Counted from the stretch's first letter, positions 1 to 7,002 are shown. The stretch: 9,915 nt of DNA from Candidatus Gorgonimonas leptogorgiae (GCA_929200515.1 CAKNAD010000093.1:1-9915), one strand, 5' to 3'. Notes: generated by a model from the letters alone, not told the origin. Made by a program: numbers and translations.

Positions 1-18
1 TAGGAGGGTCTATGGCTA

Positions 19-57
19 ATAACTATTGCTAGTTATCATATGATATAAGTAACTATT
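19..57. repeat. Short repeat cluster at the left edge
   Basis: ATAACTA (19-25) and TAGTTAT (30-36) form a perfect 7-bp stem with a 4-base loop, and TAACTATT occurs at 20-27 and again at 50-57. It is downstream of the ShET2-like gene. Neither strand has the T-run of a terminator. It may be the edge of an element lying outside the window; I cannot tell. Confidence 0.4.
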
Positions 58-91
58 AAAAGTGTCTACGTATTAACGGGTAGCGCTATAT

Positions 92-1285
92 CTAAGTTAT
101 ATCTTCCGTGATATTAGTTAGTAATATACTTAGAGCATCTATTTGTATTTCGTTCTCATTTTGTTTAAAGTAATGATCCATAACTCCTGGCAGAAGATAA
201 CTATCTAAACTAAAATTTTTAACATATTTAGCAGCAGAAACTTCTTTTTTTACAATTAGTGTTGTGATATTTGGATCAAAAAATCGCAATCTTATACCTC
301 TTGGTTTTTTATCAATTATTAAGGCCATTCTGTGGTGGTATGTTTGTAATAATAATCTTTTTTCTTTAAGATCCTTCTGTTCTTCAAATAATTTACAAAA
401 ACTATATATAAGATTTGGAAACGCTCGTATAGAACAAGTATATGAATCATACTTTTCCATATAAGATATTGTAGAATCATCACCAGTTGATATTCCTTTT
501 TGTTGCATAAACCACATAGCTAATTGAAATTGAAGTCCCTTTTGAGAAAATATTTTACTGAATTGTTTACCATCCTCAACGCATTGTAATAAATCTTCAC
601 TTTGAAACATATTACCAATTTGATTTGCCTCTGTCGTAAAATTAGCTTGTTCTAAACACATTCTAAGATTTAATAAATTCATAAACATATTTTTACAATT
701 AGTTATCTCTACAAAAGCATCACGGAAAATTGACCCCAGACCAATTTCATGAGCCCGATGTCTTACATCTTCAAATGATGATACATTCATTACTAAATTT
801 TTTGCAAATTTTTCTGGCGTTTCTTTAGGTTTAAACAACCCAAAACCCATGCTTACAGCAAGATAAGCTAAATCATTACATAAAAAGATATCATCAGATT
901 TATCAGAGGAATATTGTTGTATATCTCCATCTTTATTTATACAACCATTTAATTTAAAAATTTCTGCTGTAGAATTAAATTTGGAATAATATTCTATAGT
1001 ATCTATTGGTGTAGGTATTACTGCAGGTTGCGATACAGGTACTAAGAACAATTCATTTGTTGGTATGGTTGTTTCTATAGATAGTGGGCTAGCACAAGAA
1101 CTTACAACATTTTGATTTATTGTTACTTTTCGCTGTTGTAATATTAATTCATGTACTTTGTCATATAAAGATTCTTTTGGGGAATTAAGATATGGAATAG
1201 TCTTGTTATTAGACTGGTTTTCTTGTGCTTGTGGTAGCCATTTAAAAAAGCCCATATAGTTTAATATATTGATTGCGCTGATCAT
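92..1285 (-). CDS. ShET2/OspD3-like cysteine protease family protein (putative secreted effector)
   Basis: This 397-residue protein has no signal peptide. Residues 1 to about 97 are rich in Ser, Thr, Gln and Pro and look disordered. From about residue 98 on it resembles, as I recall the family, the N-terminal domain of the Shigella/E. coli enterotoxin ShET2 (SenB/OspD3). An LCNDLA segment places Cys136 where ShET2 has VCRHLA. HRMALII (His318) matches HNMAL. RLRFFDPN (Asp337) matches the LYDPN block and is followed by a similar V-K-N-F/L-x-x-D-x-x-L stretch (355-364). Cys-His-Asp in this order is the triad of YopT-like papain-fold proteases; OspD3 is reported to be a protease acting on host necroptosis kinases. 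ShET2 has a long C-terminal repeat region, absent here. The start is ATG with GGAGGAG seven bases upstream, and a promoter lies at 1345-1373. The protease fold is an inference from motifs; the host target is unknown. The next gene upstream encodes a RING-ankyrin protein. Confidence 0.72.
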   Translation of the reverse strand: MISAINILNYMGFFKWLPQAQENQSNNKTIPYLNSPKESLYDKVHELILQQRKVTINQNVVSSCASPLSIETTIPTNELFLVPVSQPAVIPTPIDTIEYYSKFNSTAEIFKLNGCINKDGDIQQYSSDKSDDIFLCNDLAYLAVSMGFGLFKPKETPEKFAKNLVMNVSSFEDVRHRAHEIGLGSIFRDAFVEITNCKNMFMNLLNLRMCLEQANFTTEANQIGNMFQSEDLLQCVEDGKQFSKIFSQKGLQFQLAMWFMQQKGISTGDDSTISYMEKYDSYTCSIRAFPNLIYSFCKLFEEQKDLKEKRLLLQTYHHRMALIIDKKPRGIRLRFFDPNITTLIVKKEVSAAKYVKNFSLDSYLLPGVMDHYFKQNENEIQIDALSILLTNITEDIT

Positions 1286-1292
1286 GTTATTA

Positions 1293-1299
1293 CTCCTCC
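1293..1299 (-). promoter_or_regulatory. Strong ribosome binding site of the ShET2-like gene
   Basis: GGAGGAG on the minus strand, seven bases before the ATG at 1285. It is the strongest SD match in the left region, fixes the start codon and argues that the gene is actively translated rather than a remnant. Confidence 0.8.
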
Positions 1300-1344
1300 A
1301 TGAGATTTATAAACTTAAATTACACAATAATAATAAAGAGGCTT

Positions 1345-1373
1345 AGTATACCATAAAAAAATGATTATTACAA
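1345..1373 (-). promoter_or_regulatory. Predicted sigma-70 promoter of the ShET2-like gene
   Basis: On the minus strand there is TTGTAA (1373-1368) as -35, a 17-base spacer and TATACT (1350-1345) as -10. The -10 matches the consensus at five of six positions and the -35 at four of six. It lies about 60 bases upstream of the ATG at 1285. The -35 hexamer is part of the tandem repeat at 1361-1391, so the repeat and the promoter are physically linked. Confidence 0.5.
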
Positions 1374-1391
1374 TGATTATTACAATGATTA
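1361..1391. repeat. 12-bp tandem repeat, about 2.6 copies
   Basis: The unit ATGATTATTACA occurs at 1361-1372 and 1373-1384, with a partial third copy (ATGATTA) at 1385-1391. The two full copies are identical. Each full unit carries a TTGTAA on the minus strand. The nearer one is the predicted -35 box of the ShET2-like gene and the farther one sits 12 bases upstream. Repeated sites one helical turn apart could bind a regulator, or copy number could change by slippage; neither is shown by the sequence. Confidence 0.85.
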
Positions 1392-1548
1392 ATTTATACT
1401 CAGATTATTTAATTTATTATTTTGAAAAAACTATATACAGGTGGTAGTTGGAAATGCGGGTTTGTAGCAAGTGATTATAAGTTTTTAGTTAAAGCTATGC
1501 ATACATATCCTAATTAAAGGTATACAGTAGCACAACTCTATGTTTGAT

Positions 1549-2724
1549 TTATACTATGCTATCAGAGAGATCTTCTATTCCTGTAGGGTATATAACAGAA
1601 TCATAATCTTTGATATTATCGTAATGCTGAATCGAAAACAATTTTTTCATATTTAACCCTCCTATTTGTGCTTCCATATTATCCCAGTCTATGCACTTGG
1701 TACGAGCATCAAAAAAATCTAAGAATTTCACTAAAATAACTTTTAGTTTTTCTGAAGCAAAACATTGTAAAGATATATAATTTTTTAGATAGCTATTTTT
1801 TTTGATATCAATATCTAACCTAATATCTCCTACAATAGTAGAAATATATTTTTTTACAATAGCAATTATACACATATAACCTCGAAGCTCTATAATCAAA
1901 TTATTTAAGCAAATGGATGTGTTTTTTCCTGTATTTATTCCTTTAAAACTAACAACAATATCATGGAGTTTTTTATATTTACTAATAAAAACACTAAATT
2001 TCAAATGAAAGTCATCAGTAGCTGATTCATCTATATCAACAGAAGACTCTAAGTATGGTATATATTCAGCATGAGATATAATCGCACTTTTTTTAAAATA
2101 AGATATTATAATATCTTTCAAGTGGCTGGCATATTTTTTACATAAAAAATCTTTTTCTAAATCGCTAGGAAGCAAATCCATAAGTTCTGGCACGATACAA
2201 AGATTTGGTTTTGTTAAATGCTCTTGAGCACCATAATTATATTCATTAAGTAAATTTATAATATTATCATGTCCATTTGCTCTAGCCATTGAAATAAGAC
2301 ACTCGTTATCTTTATTTTCAACATAAGTTTGCAAGATATTTTCATTACTTTGTAGTAAATCTTTTAACAGACCAATGTTGCCATAAGTACAGCAGAATAT
2401 TAATTTAGATTGTGTTTTTTGCTCATATAAAAGATGTTTTTTTAATTCTTCTAAACATGAATTAGTATTTGTATTAGTCACCTTCGCAATTTTTGGGTTA
2501 GTAACATAAATTACAGTTATATACCTTTTGCAAAGTGGACATTTTTTGCTATAAGATAAAATCTCCTGTAAGCAAGCATGATGGTACGAATGCCCACACT
2601 CAGCCACGGCAATGTTGTTATTTGCACTTGTTGAACCCTCTGGGAATGGGTTTAAACAGATGGCACATTCACTGGGATTCTGACCAGATGTTGAAAGAAA
2701 AGTAGAACTGCTAATAATAATAAT
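1549..2724 (-). CDS. RING-H2 finger and ankyrin-repeat protein, putative E3 ubiquitin ligase effector (start uncertain)
   Basis: The frame is open from 2754 to the stop at 1549. Numbered from an ATT at 2724, a complete RING-H2 set is seen: Cys20, Cys23, Cys43, His45, His48, Cys51, Cys62, Cys65, containing CAIC, CGHSYHHAC and CPLC. RING-H2 domains bind two zinc ions and recruit E2 ubiquitin-conjugating enzymes, which bacteria lack, so a eukaryotic host is the likely site of action. Residues about 107-163 form one or two degenerate ankyrin repeats (TYGNIGLLKDLLQ, then ANGHDNIINLLNEY). The rest, to residue 391, is mostly helical and unrecognised. The only standard in-frame start, GTG at 2607, would give 352 residues and remove the first Cys pair. 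AAGGA (2733-2729) precedes a run of ATT codons by four to seven bases, and an ATG at 2729 is out of frame. So the true start is ATT, or the gene has a one-base defect (see findings). No signal peptide or membrane segment is visible. Confidence 0.72.
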   Translation of the reverse strand: MIIISSSTFLSTSGQNPSECAICLNPFPEGSTSANNNIAVAECGHSYHHACLQEILSYSKKCPLCKRYITVIYVTNPKIAKVTNTNTNSCLEELKKHLLYEQKTQSKLIFCCTYGNIGLLKDLLQSNENILQTYVENKDNECLISMARANGHDNIINLLNEYNYGAQEHLTKPNLCIVPELMDLLPSDLEKDFLCKKYASHLKDIIISYFKKSAIISHAEYIPYLESSVDIDESATDDFHLKFSVFISKYKKLHDIVVSFKGINTGKNTSICLNNLIIELRGYMCIIAIVKKYISTIVGDIRLDIDIKKNSYLKNYISLQCFASEKLKVILVKFLDFFDARTKCIDWDNMEAQIGGLNMKKLFSIQHYDNIKDYDSVIYPTGIEDLSDSIV

Positions 2725-2881
2725 TTCATCCTTGATTATTGATAAGTTAAAAAATTAATCTACATAGATGTTTTTTATAAGATAATTTTATTAGGTAAAT
2801 GCCACACAAGTAGCAATTACCAATTAAAACTTGAATATAAATAAATTTATAAAGTGGGGAGTAAACTTTTAACCTTATTTA

Positions 2882-3220
2882 CTAATACTTATTATTTTGC
2901 AATAACATATTAATACCCATTATAGGTTGGAGCCTACGACATCCTTGATTTCCAATTAAGTGAAATTTAGTCTTGTCGTGTGACGTTATAATAGCACATC
3001 CCATTGAAATGAAAGGCTTATTTTTTGCTGGTTTTACATTTGATACAGAATGATATTTAGGTCTTTCATCTGTTTTTGTAAATCTGCTTTGAGTAACCTT
3101 TTTGGCATTAGCTACGCTGTTTAACTCCCTATCACTTACAGACCTCTCAATTGGCTTTTCCTGAGTATTTAAATCAATATCCCACAAACTTTGTGATCTA
3201 ACTTGTACGCCATAATCCAT
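2882..3220 (-). CDS. Hypothetical 112-residue basic protein
   Basis: I do not recognise this protein. It starts at ATG 3220 with AAAAGGA nine bases upstream, a believable ribosome binding site. It has an excess of Lys and Arg over Asp and Glu, is polar through residues 1-70 (many Ser, Asn, Lys), and has a more hydrophobic C-terminal part containing SMGCAIITSHDKTKFHLIG and two cysteines (Cys75, Cys93). There is no signal peptide and no membrane segment. It lies 157 bases ahead of the RING-ankyrin gene (from ATT at 2724) on the same strand, so the two could be co-transcribed. By position it may belong to the effector-like group, but nothing in the protein itself proves that. A non-coding frame of this length is possible in AT-rich DNA; the SD and normal residue mix argue for a real gene. 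Confidence 0.55.
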   Translation of the reverse strand: MDYGVQVRSQSLWDIDLNTQEKPIERSVSDRELNSVANAKKVTQSRFTKTDERPKYHSVSNVKPAKNKPFISMGCAIITSHDKTKFHLIGNQGCRRLQPIMGINMLLQNNKY

Positions 3221-3553
3221 ATGCTAAAATCCTTTTAAAACACAAACACAGCTTTTATTTTTTGCTACTATTCCTTAATTTTAGTGCAAATATAAATAGC
3301 TAAATTAGATTTGATACCTTATTCAATAAACCAAAATCGACTTGTAAAACAAGATACCTTTAAAAAAAACACACTTTTTATAGAAAGTGATGCTGGTATT
3401 TTAGCATATAACACTTATTTATATAAACTTTTAGCAACAAATATCTTAAATAGTTAACCTTAAATAAAAAATGTTATTTAACGAAAACTATTACCGAAAA
3501 CACTGTGAATATCTACAAGAAACTAAAAATTTTGGTTTATTTTGTTGAAAAAC

Positions 3554-3581
3554 TTTGAAATGTCAGCAGTATTCTTATAAT
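3554..3581 (+). promoter_or_regulatory. Candidate pmbA promoter
   Basis: A perfect -10 TATAAT lies at 3576-3581. Upstream is TTTGAA (3554-3559, 16-base spacer), or TTGAAA (3555-3560, 15-base spacer). The spacer is slightly short, so the -35 call is weaker than the -10. Transcription would begin near 3588 and give a leader of about 90 bases that contains the inverted repeat 3604-3655. Confidence 0.4.
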
Positions 3582-3603
3582 ATTCCGCTTAAAGTTTATT
3601 TTT

Positions 3604-3655
3604 TATTAGCTATAAAAGATCCTATATCTTCAGATTAAACGAAGTATAGCTAATA
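3604..3655 (+). repeat. 11-bp perfect inverted repeat in the pmbA leader
   Basis: The arms are TATTAGCTATA (3604-3614) and TATAGCTAATA (3645-3655), with 30 bases between them. Inside are two short competing stems, AAGAT/ATCTT (3616-3620, 3626-3630) and CTTC/GAAG (3628-3631, 3641-3644). The right arm ends nine bases before the SD of pmbA. It could be a leader hairpin affecting translation or an operator for a dimeric regulator. Confidence 0.7.
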
Positions 3656-3664
3656 TTTGTTGAT

Positions 3665-3671
3665 AAAGGAG
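3665..3671 (+). promoter_or_regulatory. SD that fixes the GTG start of pmbA
   Basis: AAAGGAG lies six bases before GTG 3678. It falls inside the frame that opens at TTG 3657, so that upstream TTG cannot be the real start. Confidence 0.85.
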
Positions 3672-3677
3672 ATTAAA

Positions 3678-5024
3678 GTGTCGCAAAATATAAAAATAGA
3701 TCCGCAACTAGAACAACCTAAGTTACAAGAAATATCTCACATGGTGTTAGCTGAAGCAAAAAAAAATGGTGCTTCAGCTTGTGAAGTAGGAATTAATTTT
3801 GATACTGGTTTAGCAACTAATGTTAGAATGGGTGAGGTTGAAAACATAGAATTTAACTGCGATCAAGGAATAGGGGTTACCGTTTACTTTGGTCAAAAAA
3901 AAGGTTCTGCGAGCACAGCTAATTTTAGCTCTAAGTCAATTCAAGATACAGTGAAAGCTGCTTGCGATATCTGTAAGTATGCTGCTGAAGATCAATATGC
4001 TGGTTTAGCTGAAAAACAGTTAATGGCGACAAAAATCATCGATCTTGATCTTTATCATCCATGGGATATAAATCCAAATCAAGCAATTGAATTAGCTAAA
4101 GAATGTGAAGAAGCTGGTAGAAATTCTGATAACAATATTATTAATTCAGATGGTTCTAGTTTAACTACACATCAAGGTTGTTCTATTTATGCTAATAGCC
4201 ATGGTTTTATGGGTAGCACTTTAACAAGTCGTCATAGTTTGTCTGCTATACTAATAGCAGGAAAAAATAATAACATGGAGCGCGATTATTGGTATACATC
4301 AGCTAGAGATCCTCTAGAATTAGAAACTGCAAATTATGTAGGAACTAAAGCAGCAGAGCGAGCTCTAAAAAGATTAGGAGCAAAGAAAAAATCGCAAAAT
4401 AATGTATCTGTGGTTTTTTCTGCTGAAATAGCTAGTAGTATTGTTGCTCATCTTCTCAAAGCAATAAGTGGTGGTGCTTTATATCGCAAGTCATCTTTTT
4501 TATTAGATCACTTAAATAAAAAAATATTTCCTGACTGGATGCATATTTATGAAAACCCGCATCTGCCTAAAAAAATTGGGTCTTCTAGTTTTGATCAAGA
4601 CGGCTTGGCAACTAGAAAAAAAGATTTTATTAATCAGGGTATCTTAACAAATTATTTATTAAGTACCTATTCAGCTAGAAGACTTAATATGGCAAGCACA
4701 GCAAATTCTGGTGGTGTTAGTAATGTATTTATAAAACCTAATACAGAATCACAACAAGATATAATTAGCAATCTAAAAACAGGTGTTTTAGTTACAGAAC
4801 TTATGGGATCAAGTGTAAATTTAGTCAATGGTAATTACTCTAGAGCAGCCTCAGGGTTTTGGATAGAAAATGGCGAAATACAATATCCAATATCAGAAGT
4901 TACTATAGCAGGCAACTTACGAGATATGTTTCAGAATATAACTGCAGTAGGCAATGATATAGACCAACGCAACAGTATTGTATCTGGATCTATTTTAATA
5001 GAAAAAATGACCTTAGCTGGATAA
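3678..5024 (+). CDS. pmbA: Metalloprotease-like protein PmbA/TldE
   Basis: This 448-residue protein is close to the 450 of E. coli PmbA. PmbA (TldE) forms a complex with TldD that degrades unfolded peptides and matures modified peptides such as microcin B17; it also affects CcdA antitoxin turnover. TldD supplies the HExxxH zinc site. Here the matching region reads SAEIASSIVAHLLKAISGG (248-266) without HExxxH, which fits PmbA rather than TldD. Other family blocks are LYRKSSFLLD (268-277), SSSFDQDGLATR (302-313) and, near the end, GNYSRAASGFWIENGEIQYP (385-404) followed by VTIAGNLRDM. The start is GTG behind AAAGGAG; the TTG 21 bases upstream would overlap the SD. mgtE follows 102 bases downstream on the same strand, an order I recall from other gammaproteobacteria. 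TldD is not in the window. The protein is cytosolic; nothing looks damaged. Confidence 0.95.
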   Translation: MSQNIKIDPQLEQPKLQEISHMVLAEAKKNGASACEVGINFDTGLATNVRMGEVENIEFNCDQGIGVTVYFGQKKGSASTANFSSKSIQDTVKAACDICKYAAEDQYAGLAEKQLMATKIIDLDLYHPWDINPNQAIELAKECEEAGRNSDNNIINSDGSSLTTHQGCSIYANSHGFMGSTLTSRHSLSAILIAGKNNNMERDYWYTSARDPLELETANYVGTKAAERALKRLGAKKKSQNNVSVVFSAEIASSIVAHLLKAISGGALYRKSSFLLDHLNKKIFPDWMHIYENPHLPKKIGSSSFDQDGLATRKKDFINQGILTNYLLSTYSARRLNMASTANSGGVSNVFIKPNTESQQDIISNLKTGVLVTELMGSSVNLVNGNYSRAASGFWIENGEIQYPISEVTIAGNLRDMFQNITAVGNDIDQRNSIVSGSILIEKMTLAG

Positions 5025-5126
5025 CTAATATACTCTTTATTAATTATCTTTACACAATTAGGATATACATATGCAAATTATTTGTCTTATTTAGACGTTA
5101 TTATAATAAATACTTAGGACTGTATT

Positions 5127-6482
5127 ATGGCTAATGCATTAGAGTTGAGCATCGGCGAAGATGCACTAGAAAAATTAAATGATGCACTAGAAAATGGTGT
5201 GTCAACAGAGTTGCGTAGTATGCTTAATAGCTTACCAGCAGCAGATTCTGCACACTTGCTAGAATCATCACCACCTAAATTAAGAAGCTTGCTGTGGAGA
5301 TTAATAGACCGTGAGCAAGAAGGATATGTTCTACAAGAATTAAGCGATGAAGTGCGTCATTTCTTTTTAAATCGCATGAATATAGCCGAGCTTAAATCTA
5401 TCTTAGATGGCAAAGACGTGGACGACATAGCCGATTTACTCCAGCAACTACCAGATACTATAACAAGAAAAGTATTAGACTCAATGGATTATCAAGATCG
5501 CCAACGAGTCGAAGAGGTATTAGTTTATCCCGAAGATTCTGCTGGTGGTCTTATGAATGTAGATACCATAACAGTAAGATCAGATGTTACCGTAGATGTA
5601 GTATTACGCTATTTACGCCAACACAAAAACATACCTAAAAATACCGACAGTATTTTAGTTGTGAATAGAAATAATCAATATATAGGCATCTTACCTATAA
5701 CTTTATTACTATCAACAGATGCAGAAAATATGGTAAGTAATATCTTGTTAAAAGATATTAAACCTATTGAAGCAAATATGAAAAGCAGTCAAGTAGCACT
5801 ATTATTTGAACGCCAAGATTTGGTTTCTGCTCCTGTTGTAGATAAAAACGGTAAATTATTAGGCAGAATAACTATTGACGATGTAGTTGATGTAATCCGT
5901 GAAGATGCAGAACACTCTATGATGAGCATGGCTGGTCTTGATGATGACGAAGATACCTTTGCCGCACCACTTAAAACCGCAAGAAGAAGAGCTGTATGGT
6001 TAGGAATAAATTTAGTGACAGCTTTTATAGCTGCATCGGTAATAGGTTTTTTCCAAGAAACCATAAATCACCTTGTTGCTTTAGCTGTACTAATGCCAAT
6101 AGTTGCTGGTATGGGTGGTAATGCAGGTAGTCAAACTCTAACTTTAGTCGTTCGAGGCATGGCGTTAGGGCAAATTAGTAAGAATAATCTTAGGTGGCTT
6201 ATAAGTCGTGAATTTATTTCTGGGCTCTTAAACGGATTACTCTGGGGAGTTATCATCGGAATAATATCTTGGCTGTGGTTTCAAAATATAAAAGTTTCTA
6301 TTATTATTTGCTGTGCCATAACAATTAATTTGAGTATGGCTGTTATCGTAGGTGCTTATTTGCCAGTAGTATTAAAGTCTTTTGGAATAGACCCAGCGTT
6401 AGCTGGCAGTATATTACTGACAACAATCACTGATGTTATTGGTTTTTTCTCGTTTTTAGGATTAGCTTCTGTGTTTATCTAG
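5127..6482 (+). CDS. mgtE: Magnesium transporter/channel MgtE
   Basis: This 451-residue protein is of normal family length. MgtE is an inner-membrane Mg2+-selective channel gated by cytosolic Mg2+. In order it has a helical N domain (about 30-135) ending in PEDSAGGLM (135-143), two CBS domains (about 145-200 and 205-262), a connecting helix, and five membrane segments (about 288-308, 313-335, 361-387, 389-413, 425-450). The strongly conserved MPIVAGMGGNAGSQTLTLVV (323-342) is present. Asp436 in TTITDVIGFF corresponds to the pore aspartate of the Thermus protein. The acidic GLDDDED (270-276) lies at the domain junction. The start is ATG with AGGA seven bases upstream. No M-box-like leader fits in the 102 bases before it, so control is probably at the protein level by the N and CBS domains. 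The last 8 bp overlap the end of def on the other strand. Confidence 0.96.
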   Translation: MANALELSIGEDALEKLNDALENGVSTELRSMLNSLPAADSAHLLESSPPKLRSLLWRLIDREQEGYVLQELSDEVRHFFLNRMNIAELKSILDGKDVDDIADLLQQLPDTITRKVLDSMDYQDRQRVEEVLVYPEDSAGGLMNVDTITVRSDVTVDVVLRYLRQHKNIPKNTDSILVVNRNNQYIGILPITLLLSTDAENMVSNILLKDIKPIEANMKSSQVALLFERQDLVSAPVVDKNGKLLGRITIDDVVDVIREDAEHSMMSMAGLDDDEDTFAAPLKTARRRAVWLGINLVTAFIAASVIGFFQETINHLVALAVLMPIVAGMGGNAGSQTLTLVVRGMALGQISKNNLRWLISREFISGLLNGLLWGVIIGIISWLWFQNIKVSIIICCAITINLSMAVIVGAYLPVVLKSFGIDPALAGSILLTTITDVIGFFSFLGLASVFI

Positions 6483-6990
6483 CTCTTTCTTGCATTTTAC
6501 GAATTTTAGTTAATTTCTTTTCAAAACGTTGTTTTTTTAGCACTGATATTTCATCAATTAATAATTTGCCATCTAGGTGATCTATTTCGTGCTGTACGCA
6601 AACAGCCATAATGCCCGTACATTCTTTAGTATATAAATTACCATTGACATCTGATGCTGTTAATATGATATGATCGTAACGACCTAAAGAATCGTAAAAT
6701 CCAGGTACTGATAAACAGCCTTCTGGTAGTTCAGATCTTGTATCGCCTACCGCTTTATAACTGGGGTTAATTAAAACTAGGGGCTGATCCCTAGTTTCTG
6801 ATATATCAATAACTACTATACGTTTGTCTATATCTACCTGAGTTGCTGCGAGTCCTGCACCTTGTGCATGGTACATGGTTTCTAGCATGTCTGCTACAAT
6901 TTGATTGATGTATTCATCAAACTGTTTTACAGGTTTTGCAACGCGACGTAATCTTTCATCTGGGTATTCTAATATTTCAAGTAATGCCAA
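6475..6990 (-). CDS. def: Peptide deformylase
   Basis: This 171-residue protein is close to E. coli Def (169). It removes the formyl group from the initiator methionine of nascent proteins in the cytosol. All three family motifs are intact: GAGLAATQ (44-51; the usual form is GxGLAAxQ), EGCLS (90-94, metal ligand Cys92) and HEIDH (134-138, metal ligands His134 and His138, catalytic Glu135). The N-terminus (EYPDERLRRVAKPV) is of the gammaproteobacterial type. It starts at TTG 6990, fixed by AAGGAG six bases upstream and by the expected N-terminal residues. In many gammaproteobacteria def is followed by fmt; here it runs straight into the end of mgtE, so fmt must lie elsewhere. The C-terminal tail is basic (KKQRFEKKLTKIRKMQERAR), normal for type I enzymes. 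Confidence 0.97.
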   Translation of the reverse strand: MALLEILEYPDERLRRVAKPVKQFDEYINQIVADMLETMYHAQGAGLAATQVDIDKRIVVIDISETRDQPLVLINPSYKAVGDTRSELPEGCLSVPGFYDSLGRYDHIILTASDVNGNLYTKECTGIMAVCVQHEIDHLDGKLLIDEISVLKKQRFEKKLTKIRKMQERAR

Positions 6991-6996
6991 AATTTA

Positions 6997-7002
6997 CTCC
7001 TT
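6997..7002 (-). promoter_or_regulatory. SD that fixes the TTG start of def
   Basis: AAGGAG on the minus strand, six bases before TTG 6990. No ATG or GTG in the frame would give the conserved deformylase N-terminus, so the TTG start is well supported. Confidence 0.8.

Larger units (their letters stand above)
3221..3677. other. Divergent intergenic region between the 112-residue gene and pmbA
   Basis: No gene is seen here on either strand. It holds the upstream region of the minus-strand 112-residue gene, a likely pmbA promoter near 3554-3581, and the structured pmbA leader (3604-3655). Smaller items are a short hairpin with ATGCT/AGCAT arms (3390-3394 and 3403-3407), a CTTGT-AAA-ACAAG palindrome (3341-3353) and an 8-bp direct repeat GATACCTT (3313 and 3353). 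None of these is followed by a T-run that would make a convincing terminator. Confidence 0.6.

Noticed and set aside
1..91. Left edge as the end of an insertion sequence
   Set aside because: Short repeats are present, but no transposase fragment or recognisable terminal sequence can be supported.
1422..1517. Small plus-strand frame (TTG start, 31 codons) in the gap between the ShET2-like and RING genes, with a protein-like GGSWKCGFVASDYKF stretch
   Set aside because: No ribosome binding site, very short, and an in-frame stop just upstream; at most a remnant of a lost gene.
2758..2769. ATCTA-CA-TAGAT palindrome upstream of the RING gene as an operator
   Set aside because: Too short and AT-rich to separate from chance, and no clear promoter is seen around it.
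3657..3677. Upstream TTG start of pmbA adding seven residues
   Set aside because: The SD AAAGGAG lies inside this stretch and points to GTG 3678.
5084..5109. TTGTCT and TATAAT as an mgtE promoter
   Set aside because: The spacer is only about 14 bases, too short to accept; mgtE may be read from the pmbA promoter.
5025..5126. Possible Mg2+ riboswitch (M-box) or terminator between pmbA and mgtE
   Set aside because: The gap is only 102 bases, has no M-box-like conserved stems and no stem with a T-run.
5789..6064. Minus-strand open frame opposite mgtE
   Set aside because: Shadow of the mgtE reading frame; low-complexity Ser-rich translation and no SD. The same holds for the plus-strand frames opposite the tolC-like gene and the ShET2-like gene.
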